Shown: positions 50,402 through 57,817 of the stretch, piece by piece
Position numbering within the stretch: position 1 is the first letter of the stretch
Layout of the letters: each line of letters starts with the position of its first letter
From: Mogibacterium sp.
Lineage (GTDB): Bacteria; Bacillota; Clostridia; Peptostreptococcales; Anaerovoracaceae
NCBI GenBank assembly: GCA_017433975.1
Contig: JAFRGD010000014.1
Coordinates: 62,001-126,000 of the forward strand
Reading direction: 5' to 3'
DNA: 64,000 nt
The notes under the pieces: model-generated
What the model saw: the letters and a program-made list of their open reading frames with translations, nothing else
Databases searched by the model: none
What the model was told of the DNA's origin: nothing
Made by a program: the position numbers and the translations under genes

Positions 50402-51721
50402 ATGGAAGAGAAAAAATATTCTTCGGCTGCTCAAATAAGATTCATACTCTTCAGTATTTTGGGCATACTCATTTTCTTTATTAACTTTCAGTTTGGTGAG
50501 CAGAAGACGACACCATATGACTACCTTTGCGTTCTCTTAGTCGGCGCTACGGCAGTTATCTTTAGATGGCTGTTGTTGGCAACCGGCATCTATATGCTCT
50601 ACGTCTTGATTAAAGGAAAGTTCTGGAAGAATACGGCGGTTCAAATCGTTCTTGACTGCCTGAAAATCATCGGTGCCGTTCTGCTGATTCTGGACGGTAT
50701 CGGCATCCTTCCTGGCTTTATCGCAGCCAGCGGACTCTGGGACGGCGTCCAGTATACTTATGGCGAAGCGTTCATGAAGATGCTGCTTTGCTTCCTGCTG
50801 CTCCCGCTCATCACGGACTACGGTCTGCCGGAAGCAATCGGCGTCTTCCTAAGACCGCTCACCAAGAAGCTGTGGAGACTCCCAGGTAGAACCGCGATCA
50901 TCATCTCCAGCGCATTCGTCGGCAGCTACTTCGTCGGTATCGCGCAGGCGGGCCAACTGTATGAAAACGGCAAGCTGAGCCACAGAGAAGGTACCCTCCT
51001 CGCGACTGGCTTCTCGACCGCTTCGCTGGGATACATCGTATTCCTCTCCGGCCTTGCCGGCATCACCAACATGTTTGGTACGCTGGTTCTGGTCTCACTC
51101 ATCACGCTGTTCATCATCAACATCATCATCTGCCGTATCCCACCGATCAGCAAATATAAAGATGATTACTATGAAGGCGCGACCCCGGACATCGAACCGG
51201 ATTACAAGTACAACAGTGGCATGTTCAAAGATTCCTATGGCATCGCCTGCGAGCTGTCTGAAAAGTCTGGCAGCATCCTTCCGAAATTTGGAAAGATGTT
51301 CCTTCGCGGACTGCCAATGGTAACGTCCTTGGTATGCACGGCGGTTGGCTGCGTCGTTATCTTCGGCTTCATCAACATGTACACGCCGGTATTCGACATC
51401 ATCGGCTTCATCTTCCTGCCGATCCTCAAGCTGTTCGGTCTGCCAGACGCTGCGTTCCTCGCGAACAACACCGCGCTCTGCATGATCTCCAACATGGCTG
51501 GTCCGATTGCGATGGCTTCCGGCGGCGCGTCCGTTGCATCCAGATTCTACGGCATCATCTTCATGGCACCGATGGTCCTGTTCATGACCGACTTCCTGGC
51601 TTGCCTCTGCTCGACCAAGATCAAGGTCAACATCGTCCACATGTTCATCCTGTGGGTAGAGAGAGCGATCATCGCTTGCTTCCTCTGCGCGCTGTGCGCC
51701 AGAATTTTCTGCGGTATCTAA
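50402..51721 (+). CDS. YjiH-family transporter with nucleoside-recognition (Gate) domains
   Basis: 439 residues with about ten membrane segments. Paired Gate-type regions are seen around GSYFVGIAQAGQLYENGKLS, GFSTASLGYIVFLSGLAGI and the second half NTALCMISNMAGPIAMASGG. The family resembles nucleoside and small-solute carriers; substrates are largely unknown. AGGAGG site. Last gene of the plus-strand operon, so it probably imports the compound processed by the upstream enzymes. A strong terminator follows. Confidence 0.85.
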   Translation: MEEKKYSSAAQIRFILFSILGILIFFINFQFGEQKTTPYDYLCVLLVGATAVIFRWLLLATGIYMLYVLIKGKFWKNTAVQIVLDCLKIIGAVLLILDGIGILPGFIAASGLWDGVQYTYGEAFMKMLLCFLLLPLITDYGLPEAIGVFLRPLTKKLWRLPGRTAIIISSAFVGSYFVGIAQAGQLYENGKLSHREGTLLATGFSTASLGYIVFLSGLAGITNMFGTLVLVSLITLFIINIIICRIPPISKYKDDYYEGATPDIEPDYKYNSGMFKDSYGIACELSEKSGSILPKFGKMFLRGLPMVTSLVCTAVGCVVIFGFINMYTPVFDIIGFIFLPILKLFGLPDAAFLANNTALCMISNMAGPIAMASGGASVASRFYGIIFMAPMVLFMTDFLACLCSTKIKVNIVHMFILWVERAIIACFLCALCARIFCGI

Positions 51722-51763
51722 TCGGTTGTCCTTTCTACTTGGTTAATGATTATCTTTACACGA

Positions 51764-51798
51764 AGAGGGTGAAGCGATTTTCGCTTCACCCTCTTTCT
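51764..51798. terminator. Intrinsic terminator of the PanB operon
   Basis: AGAGGGTGAAGCGA-TTT-TCGCTTCACCCTCT, a 14-bp perfect stem followed by TTCTG; it also faces the end of the convergent LysR gene. Confidence 0.88.
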
Positions 51799-51815
51799 GT
51801 CGTCCGTTTTTTTGT

Positions 51816-52709
51816 TTATTTTACTCTCCCATACATATTTCTCGCAAAATTAATGAGCGATGAAACGCAAGGGTTTCTGTCATAGGAATGTGCATTCCAC
51901 ATCAAATATCTGCAAAACGGCTCTACATTCCGAATTGGGATGAAGCGCAGTCTTCCTTCCGCCTGATCCGCAAGCCCTTCGTGCAGAATTGCGACACCTT
52001 TTTTGCAAGCGACCAGCATCATCACTCCTGCCATATTATCAACGGTAATAATTTCCTTTGGTACGTAGCCGACGTCCATGAGGTTTCCCATAATCGTATC
52101 ATAAGCGTAGGACGATGATTGTCTTGACAACATTACAATGCGCGCCTCTGGGAAGTCATTCATTGAAATCGAGTCCAAAGAAGCCAGCGGATGATCCGGC
52201 GGAACGACCAGGCATTCACGCTTTTTTGAAAGAAGAAGCTCATTGTTATATCCACTATTAAAGCTATCCGCTGCGACGATGACGTCCAGACGGTGTTCGG
52301 AAAGCGCATTAACAAGCGCCGAGATGGACATAAGTTGAATGTCTATTTGTATCAGCGGATATTCTTTGTAAAAAGCTGTGATTAGGTCGGCTGTGGTGCT
52401 TTCGAAAGAGTCACTTTGGATTCCAAACCTTATTACACCAGTTTTTCCCTCTTCCGCGGACTTTGCGTCTTTTATTGCAATATTAAGTGTATTAAATAAT
52501 TCATCGCAATGCGTCGAAAACGCTCTTCCCGCTGGAGTCAAAGTTACTTTGTGAGATGTCCGTTCAAAAAGGACCACGCCTAGTTCGTTTTCCAGCGCTG
52601 CGATATTTCTGCTGAGTGCTGGTTGTGTAATAAAGAGAATGTTGGCCGCCTTGGTAAAGTTCAAAGCGTTTGCGAGAACCATGAAACATTTGATTTGAAA
52701 CGTCGTCAT
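51816..52709 (-). CDS. LysR-family transcriptional regulator
   Basis: 297 residues. N-terminal winged helix with KCFMVLANALNFTKAANILF, TQPALSRNIAALENELGVVL, FERTSHKVTLTPAGRAF; C-terminal periplasmic-binding-like effector domain (IRFGIQSDSF, LDVIVAADSF, VVPPDHPLA). ATAGGAGG site. It is convergent with the ADH-PanB-transporter operon, so its target is not fixed by position; that operon is the nearest metabolic candidate. Confidence 0.92.
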   Translation of the reverse strand: MTTFQIKCFMVLANALNFTKAANILFITQPALSRNIAALENELGVVLFERTSHKVTLTPAGRAFSTHCDELFNTLNIAIKDAKSAEEGKTGVIRFGIQSDSFESTTADLITAFYKEYPLIQIDIQLMSISALVNALSEHRLDVIVAADSFNSGYNNELLLSKKRECLVVPPDHPLASLDSISMNDFPEARIVMLSRQSSSYAYDTIMGNLMDVGYVPKEIITVDNMAGVMMLVACKKGVAILHEGLADQAEGRLRFIPIRNVEPFCRYLMWNAHSYDRNPCVSSLINFARNMYGRVK

Positions 52710-52797
52710 AGTGACCTCCTATTGGGACTTTCCTACCCTGGACGTGATAAAAAACCATTCACTCCATTGTCGTTCCCAAGATGTCCGGAACATTTCG

Positions 52798-53160
52798 TCA
52801 GTACACCATCCCCAAATTCCTCTTGTACTGCCGGGCGTAGCTCAGGTTCTTCTCGATCCGGATCCGGTACGCCTCGGCGTCCGCCGTGGAAAGCGCAGCC
52901 GCCGTACCCTCGGCATACGCCGCGTTGACCGCGGCCAGGCGCGCGTAGTCGTCGGCCAGTTCGGCCGCGATGGACGCTTCGATCTTTTTCATATTGATTA
53001 CCAGGAATCCGCGCATGCGGCGCATCACGATCTGGAGGATCCGCTCCCGCGTCCGCAGCATGATTTCGCTCTCGATCAACTGCCCCTCCAGCGACGGCGA
53101 CGTCAGCACGAAGTTCTCGATGTCGACCCGGAATACGTTGTCTTCTTCTTTCTTAAACAT
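52798..53160 (-). CDS. Hypothetical helical protein, 120 residues
   Basis: Starts with a good GGAGGG site. Short N-terminal beta-like part (NVFRVDIENFVLTSPSLEG), then long helices rich in Ala, Arg and Glu (SEIMLRTRERILQIVMRRMR, AAELADDYARLAAVNAAYAE, YRIRIEKNLSYARQYKRNLG), probably a coiled coil. No signal peptide or membrane segment. I do not recognise the family. Alone between the LysR gene and the divergent thymidylate synthase. Confidence 0.65.
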   Translation of the reverse strand: MFKKEEDNVFRVDIENFVLTSPSLEGQLIESEIMLRTRERILQIVMRRMRGFLVINMKKIEASIAAELADDYARLAAVNAAYAEGTAAALSTADAEAYRIRIEKNLSYARQYKRNLGMVY

Positions 53161-53220
53161 TCCCGAACCCTCCGATCTCGTTTCATGGGTTGATTATACT
53201 ATATGTTTTAAAATGATTCA

Positions 53221-53440
53221 AACCGCGGGAATCGCTCCCAGTGCAGCGTAGGAACAGTAGACGAAATGCTTGCAGCATTTCGGACGCCTCCCAGGTTGCG
53301 CCTTGGCGAAACGCCCGTCACGCTTGACGAACGGGCTTCCGGACGATATGATAATTGTTAAGCGGAACCGTCCGGCGGCGGGCTGACGAATCGCAATCGA
53401 ACGGACCGGTGCATAGAGAACACTTCAACGGAGGACGACC
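53221..53440 (+). other. Long GC-rich leader of thyA with three predicted hairpins
   Basis: Three stems occur in a row: CGAAATGC/GCATTTCG near 53260-53281, GCCCGT/ACGGGC near 53310-53334, and CCGGACG/CGTCCGG near 53338-53375. No known riboswitch signature was recognised (no T-box GGTGG-ACCGCG, no THF aptamer). May be a structured 5' UTR. Confidence 0.35.
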
Positions 53441-54346
53441 ATGCTGACCAAGGCTGATAAATATCTGATCGACGACATTCACAATATATTGGAAAACGGC
53501 TTTTGGGACGAGGACCCGCGCCCGAGATACGAGGACGGGACGCCCGCGCACACCATCAGCGTGAACCACGTGACGCGCAAATACGACCTTTCGAAGGGCG
53601 AATTCCCGGTCTGCACGCTGCGGCCGCAGGCCTGGAAGACCGGCGTCCGCGAGATTTTCACGATTTATCAGAAGCCGACCAACGTCATCGCTGAGATGTG
53701 CGAACAGGGCGTTACCTGGTGGGGTCCGTGGGACATCGGCGACGGAACGATCGGCCAGCGCTACGGCGCGACGGTCAAACGGTACGACCTGATGAACGGC
53801 CTGATCAAAGACATCCGGGAGAACCCGTACGGCCGCCGCAAAATCGTCTCGCTCTGGCAGGAGACCGACCTCCGCGAAACGCCGGGGCTGCCGCCATGCG
53901 CCTTCCTGACAATCTGGAACGTCCGCGGGACGTACCTCGATATGGTGCTCGTGCAGCGGAGCGGCGACATGCTCACCGCCTCCGGCGCCGGCGGAATCAA
54001 CGAGATCCAATACGCGGCGCTCCTCCTGATGATCGCCCGCGTGACTGGCAAGGAGCCGGGCGTCTTCACGCACTTCGTCGCGAATGAGCAGATCTACGAC
54101 CGCCACATCGACAACGCGAACGAGATGCTTCGCCGCGCGGCGGAGGTCGAAGCGGCGGACGGTGCGGAAGCAGTCGAGGCCGCGACGGCCAACGACACCG
54201 ACGCCGCGGCGGACAACGCAGCGCTGCCGCGCCTCGTCCTCCACAAGGAGCCGGGCTGTGACTTCACCGACATCACCCTCGCGGACTTCGAGATGGTGAA
54301 CTACGCGCCGATCAAGCCACAGCTGAAGTTCGACCTCGGAATCTAG
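53441..54346 (+). CDS. thyA: Thymidylate synthase (ThyA family)
   Basis: 301 residues. Makes dTMP from dUMP using 5,10-methylene-THF. Seen: LPPCAFLTIW with the catalytic Cys, VQRSGDMLTA (the QRS-x-D phosphate/substrate block), and NEQIYDRHIDN (Y-x-NH equivalent). An Ala/Glu/Asp-rich insert of about 30 residues (around positions 232-262) and several non-consensus residues (AFLTIW instead of the usual H-x-Q) mark a diverged clostridial type. CGGAGG site. Terminator follows. Confidence 0.85.
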   Translation: MLTKADKYLIDDIHNILENGFWDEDPRPRYEDGTPAHTISVNHVTRKYDLSKGEFPVCTLRPQAWKTGVREIFTIYQKPTNVIAEMCEQGVTWWGPWDIGDGTIGQRYGATVKRYDLMNGLIKDIRENPYGRRKIVSLWQETDLRETPGLPPCAFLTIWNVRGTYLDMVLVQRSGDMLTASGAGGINEIQYAALLLMIARVTGKEPGVFTHFVANEQIYDRHIDNANEMLRRAAEVEAADGAEAVEAATANDTDAAADNAALPRLVLHKEPGCDFTDITLADFEMVNYAPIKPQLKFDLGI

Positions 54347-54407
54347 GAGTTCCGCGGCGGTCATTGCCTTCCCGCGATATCACGGGCAAACACTGTTAAG
54401 ACTACGA

Positions 54408-54433
54408 ACGGGAGCCGAGCGGCTCCCGTTTTG
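54408..54433. terminator. Intrinsic terminator after thyA
   Basis: ACGGGAGCC-GAGC-GGCTCCCGT then TTT; lies between convergent thyA and the DUF362 gene. Confidence 0.82.
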
Positions 54434-54458
54434 CATGTTTTTTATGTTTTTTAGCTCG

Positions 54459-55550
54459 TTACGCCTGCAGCGCGATGGCGCGGAGCGCTTCGTAGATGTC
54501 GTCCTCCGTCGGCGGGCAGCCGCGGATGCAGGTGTCGAAGCGCGCGGTGCAGTTGCCGACGCCGAGGGCGCCGGTCTTGCCGCGGTGCCCCTGCCCGATG
54601 CTGATCTGCGCCGGCAGCCTGTCCAAAAGACCCTCTTCATTCAGCCGGTTGAGCGCCGGGATCAACACCCCGTAGCACGCGCTGCACGAGTCCACCTCGT
54701 CCACCGCGTAGCTGACGTCCAGGAGGGTCCGCGCCGGCAGGTCTTCGTAGGGATCCCCTTCGCAGGTGATGAGCCGAAGCGTCGACAGGTCGCTGCTCCC
54801 GACGCCGAGCTGTTCCGCGAGGCCGACGTACGGGACCTCGTCCAGTTCATAGTGCAGCAGCGAGCAGACATAGGCGTCCACCAGCACCGGGTCCACGGCC
54901 GCCATGACGCAGTTCCGCACGACCGGGTTCCCGCCCTCCTCGAAGCTCAGGTCGCCGCAGATGTGATCGATCACGATGAAGTCCGGCCGGACGCCGCAGT
55001 TCAGGTGCGCGATCGGCCGGTGCAGGCCCATGGTGTGAAAGCGCCGCTTCTCGGAGTTCGGAATCAGCCCTTTGAGGTTCTTGAGCGCGCAGGTGACGTT
55101 CGTCTGGTAGTGGCCCTTGAGGACCGGGACGTTGATCAGGAAGTCCCAGTCCCGGACGCACCGGCAGATGGTGAGACGCTTCCCGCCGCAGTCCACGGCG
55201 ATTCCCTTCTCCTTTTGTGTATCGATGAGCGTCACGCCGTAGGCCCGGGCGAGCGCGTTGTACCCGCAGTATTCGAAGGCCTCCGACGTCTTGTCGCCGA
55301 CCCACGAGCCCTCCGCGATGACGATGTCTTTGTAGCCGCGTTCCTGCAGAAATTCAACGATCCCGGCGACGACCGCCGGGTGCGTGGTCCCGCCGAAATT
55401 GGCCGGCGCCGGCGTCACCAGGTTCGGCTTGATGGCGATGCGCGCGGTCGGCGGCGGCAGCAAATCGGCCAGCCCCGCCTGCGCGAGCAACCGCTTCGTC
55501 ATGTCTTTGTAATCCGTCCCGTAGGACCGCCAGATTTCGTTCTTTCTCAT
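54459..55550 (-). CDS. DUF362 domain protein
   Basis: About 363 residues. IAIKPNLVTPAPANFGGTTHP, FLINVPVLKGHYQTNVTCAL, KNLKGLIP and DFIVIDHICGDLSFEEGG are typical of DUF362, a family often fused or linked to ferredoxin domains; its reaction is unknown. Several cysteines near the C-terminus (CSACYG, NCTARFDTCIRGCPP) could bind a cluster or metal. Start uncertain: ATG 55550 has a weak AGGGA; a GTG at 55586 is an alternative. Confidence 0.82.
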   Translation of the reverse strand: MRKNEIWRSYGTDYKDMTKRLLAQAGLADLLPPPTARIAIKPNLVTPAPANFGGTTHPAVVAGIVEFLQERGYKDIVIAEGSWVGDKTSEAFEYCGYNALARAYGVTLIDTQKEKGIAVDCGGKRLTICRCVRDWDFLINVPVLKGHYQTNVTCALKNLKGLIPNSEKRRFHTMGLHRPIAHLNCGVRPDFIVIDHICGDLSFEEGGNPVVRNCVMAAVDPVLVDAYVCSLLHYELDEVPYVGLAEQLGVGSSDLSTLRLITCEGDPYEDLPARTLLDVSYAVDEVDSCSACYGVLIPALNRLNEEGLLDRLPAQISIGQGHRGKTGALGVGNCTARFDTCIRGCPPTEDDIYEALRAIALQA

Positions 55551-55702
55551 CGCGAAAAGTCCCTTCGCTCCAGTTTTGCTTGTCACTCACCGCACGAGTG
55601 CTTCACAATCAGGTAAATTCTAAAACATTTCGGGCGGCGGTTCAACCGGGTTTTGCGGGCGGGCCGGACGGTGCAATCGAGTGCCGGAGTGGGTTGGTCA
55701 CT

Positions 55703-55940
55703 TTTGCACACATTCTTGTTGGCGGAAGCTCTATGTGAGCAATAATTCCTTTCATTTGTGCCGTTTCGGTAGTCAGGCAACCATCTAAGTCACTCACACT
55801 CAACTGTCTCTTGTGCACAAATTCGATGATTCTTCTTGCTTGTGCGTAAAAGCGCGTCTTGGCGAACGATTTTTTTGCACACAAAGTCGGTCTCGGCTAT
55901 TGTTTGTGCGTAAAAAACAAGAAGACGGCCTGCACAAAAC
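55703..55940. repeat. Cluster of TTGTGC-type short repeats
   Basis: In the 584-base gap upstream of the TPR gene, about seven copies of a TTGTGC(G/A)-x-AAA element occur in both orientations: 55703, 55755, 55811 (palindromic TTGTGCACAA), 55840 and 55903 (both TTGTGCGTAAAA), 55871 (reverse, TTGTGTGCAAAAAA) and 55931 (reverse). Spacing is uneven, so not a CRISPR array. The rest of the gap shows only the promoter below. Confidence 0.45.
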
Positions 55941-55972
55941 CAGGTTTATTCGCGAAGGGCAACGTTCTCATC

Positions 55973-56001
55973 TTGGTTGAAGAATCTTTTTTTGATATAA
56001 T
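55973..56001 (+). promoter_or_regulatory. Sigma-A promoter of TPR gene
   Basis: TTGGTT, 17-base spacer, TATAAT; predicted start near 56008, about 125 bases before the ATG. Confidence 0.75.
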
Positions 56002-56134
56002 GCGTATGCAAACTGACATTGACACACGCGACCCCTTTGAACATTAACCGCTGATGCGAGAGCCCTTCCACCAGCGGCGTTCGGGCGGATGCTCGCCTGT
56101 TAACAGATTTGAAACAACCAAAAAGGACTACAAC

Positions 56135-57289
56135 ATGGACAGAGATCACGAAAAGACAGAAGTATTGCTCGGTAAAGAACTATCGCAGGTTGACACGGAG
56201 ACGCTGGTGACGGAAGGCGTCGCCGCGGTGCGCGACGTGCCGGGCGGCGTGCAGGCGGACGCAGCAGCGGCTGCGCCGCGGACGGAGGCGCCGGGCGAGC
56301 AGACCGGCGAGCTAATGGCGCAGGGCCGCAAACAGAGCGGCAAGACGGTTCTGCTGGTCGTGCTGGCGGTGCTGGTCGTCATCGGCGCGGCGGTCGCGTT
56401 CCTGAACCGCGGCGGCAGTCCCGACGGCGGCTCCGGCGGCGGCAGCGGTTCTGACGGGTCTGGCGGCAGTGGCGGTACGGGCGCCAGCTACGAAGACTAC
56501 CTTTCACTCGGCGAAAAATACTTCGCGGAGGGCAATTACGAACAGGCGGAGGTGAACTTCCTCTCCGCCCTCGGCATGAAGCCGCGGGAACCGCGCGCGC
56601 AGAGAGGTCTCGCTTACACCTACGCGGTGCAGGGCAAGTTCGCGGATGCGAAAACGGTCTACGATGAACTCTACGAAGACACCGGTGAAGAAATCTACGC
56701 GACCGCGGCGGCCGAGGTCGCGGACAACCGCGTCCCGACGAATATCGACCTCATCCCGGTTCCGCCGGAATACGCGGAGCTGACCAGGACTGCTTTCGCG
56801 GAGCACGCCGGAACGTACTACTACGACTTCGCGGGCGGCGAGTACTGGCCGGTGGAATATACCGACGCATTCGAGCTTATCACCTGGTGGAGCTACGTCA
56901 TGGTCACGCTGAACGAAGACGGGTCCTTCACCGTCCTGACCAACCAATATGAGGCGTTCACCGACATCCACGTCGGCGGCGCCGATGAAGTCCGCCGTGC
57001 GGAGGCGGTCGGCCAGTTCATCTGCGTCGGGCAGAACGACGACGGAGCGTACATTCTCCGGCTGGTCGCTCTGAACGGAACGACCCAGGACTCCGACGAG
57101 TACAACTGGATTCCGTACTACGACCCGATCGACGGGCAGGACTACGAGCTTCCGACGACGTACCGGGCGTTCAACCCGGAACAGGGCTTCGCAAACGCCG
57201 GCGAGTTCCTGCTCTCCGACGGCACGCTCGTCAACGTCGGCGGCAGCCAGACCTTCACGTCGACGTGGAACCACGCCATCGGCGAATAA
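56135..57289 (+). CDS. Membrane-anchored TPR-repeat protein
   Basis: 384 residues. A cytoplasmic Ala/Glu-rich N-terminus of about 70 residues, one membrane helix (VLLVVLAVLVVIGAAVAFL), a Gly/Ser/Asp linker, then two or so TPR units (SLGEKYFAEGNYEQAEVNFL, ALGMKPREPRAQRGLAYTYA) and a C-terminal domain of about 170 residues rich in Tyr, Asp and Trp that I cannot name. The C-terminal part should face the outside. The gene is alone behind its own promoter. Start at 56135 with AAAGGA. The function is unknown; binding of a surface partner is possible. Confidence 0.82.
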   Translation: MDRDHEKTEVLLGKELSQVDTETLVTEGVAAVRDVPGGVQADAAAAAPRTEAPGEQTGELMAQGRKQSGKTVLLVVLAVLVVIGAAVAFLNRGGSPDGGSGGGSGSDGSGGSGGTGASYEDYLSLGEKYFAEGNYEQAEVNFLSALGMKPREPRAQRGLAYTYAVQGKFADAKTVYDELYEDTGEEIYATAAAEVADNRVPTNIDLIPVPPEYAELTRTAFAEHAGTYYYDFAGGEYWPVEYTDAFELITWWSYVMVTLNEDGSFTVLTNQYEAFTDIHVGGADEVRRAEAVGQFICVGQNDDGAYILRLVALNGTTQDSDEYNWIPYYDPIDGQDYELPTTYRAFNPEQGFANAGEFLLSDGTLVNVGGSQTFTSTWNHAIGE

Positions 57290-57290
57290 G

Positions 57291-57320
57291 GTGAAAGCGG
57301 GGATGGTTCCGGTTTTCATC
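57291..57320. repeat. REP-like element, half-site
   Basis: GTGAAAGCGGGGATGGTTCC followed by GGTTTTCATC, one arm of the REP-like palindrome, immediately after the TPR gene stop. Confidence 0.65.
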
Positions 57321-57448
57321 TTTTCAGAAGTTATGAATCACGGTTGGCCCCGGGAGCAATCCCGGGGCCTTTCTCGTTCATGCATACCGTTGGCTTTTGC
57401 GGTAGCGTGCCTTTTTTCAACATTTATATCCCTGTTTTTTTCAAAGCA

Positions 57449-57477
57449 TTGACGGGGATTTCGGGAGTTTGTTAAAC
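57449..57477 (+). promoter_or_regulatory. Toxin gene promoter
   Basis: TTGACG, 17-base spacer, TTAAAC, about 90 bases upstream of the toxin start codon. Confidence 0.55.
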
Positions 57478-57504
57478 TTGCTGCAGTGCTGCCATAGCAT
57501 GGTG

Positions 57505-57705
57505 GACGGCTGGCCCTCCAGACGGAGGGTTGCACCCTCCGATCTTGTAGAAAGGAGGTGTTGCCAATGACTGTATTTGAAGCTTTGTACCTCGGCATGA
57601 CCTTGTGTCTGCTTGTTGTCACAATTCTCATTTACACGAAAAAGTAGCCGCCCAGGGATCGACTGAGCAGCTACGAAAGTAGTGTGTATCATCGGGCCAG
57701 CCGTC
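57505..57705. repeat. Long-range inverted repeat flanking the toxin gene
   Basis: GACGGCTGGCCC (57505-57516) and GGGCCAGCCGTC (57694-57705) are perfect complements on either side of the toxin ORF. In the toxin mRNA this would pair the 5' leader with the 3' tail, as in other type I toxin mRNAs; GGAGGGT-TGC-ACCCTCC (57523-57540) forms a second hairpin next to the ribosome binding site. Confidence 0.65.
57567..57647 (+). CDS. Type I toxin of the holin-like (Hol_Tox) family, 26 residues
   Basis: Reads MTVFEALYLGMTLCLLVVTI then LIYTKK. The T-V-F-EAL start, one hydrophobic helix and a basic C-terminus are the pattern of small holin-like toxins controlled by antisense RNA in Firmicutes (TxpA/BsrG group). 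Such peptides insert into the membrane. Strong AAAGGAGG site. The antisense RNA gene overlaps its 3' end on the other strand (57637-57723). Confidence 0.85.
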   Translation: MTVFEALYLGMTLCLLVVTILIYTKK

Positions 57706-57723
57706 TATCGGCAGCACCTTTGT
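57637..57723 (-). ncRNA. Antitoxin antisense RNA (RatA-type)
   Basis: A consensus promoter (57730-57757) drives leftward transcription from about 57723. A terminator follows: on the minus strand GTAGCTGCTCAG pairs with CTGGGCGGCTAC over 57644-57674, then TTTTT. The predicted RNA is about 87 nt and overlaps the toxin stop codon and 3' UTR, the arrangement known from txpA/ratA. Confidence 0.8.
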
Positions 57724-57729
57724 GTTTCA

Positions 57730-57757
57730 ATTATAACAGATTGCCATTCACTGTCAA
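57730..57757 (-). promoter_or_regulatory. Consensus promoter of the antisense RNA
   Basis: On the minus strand TTGACA, 16-base spacer, TATAAT: both boxes perfect, the strongest promoter I see in the window, as expected for an antitoxin RNA. Confidence 0.85.
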
Positions 57758-57784
57758 TGGACAACAGCAAACCTGCAGCAAGCG

Positions 57785-57817
57785 AATCGGAACCGTCCCC
57801 GATTTCACCGATTTCAC
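57785..57817. repeat. REP-like element, half-site
   Basis: AATCGGAACCGTCCCCGATT followed by TCACCGATTTCAC; matches the right arm of the REP-like palindrome and reaches the 3' end of the reductase gene at 57814. Confidence 0.65.

Noticed and set aside
53221-53440. T-box leader upstream of thyA
   Set aside because: A GGAACAGTAG segment looked suggestive but the T-box sequence GGTGG-ACCGCG is absent and the gene is not amino-acid related.
55703-55940. CRISPR array
   Set aside because: Repeats are about 12 bases, in both orientations and with irregular spacing; no cas genes.
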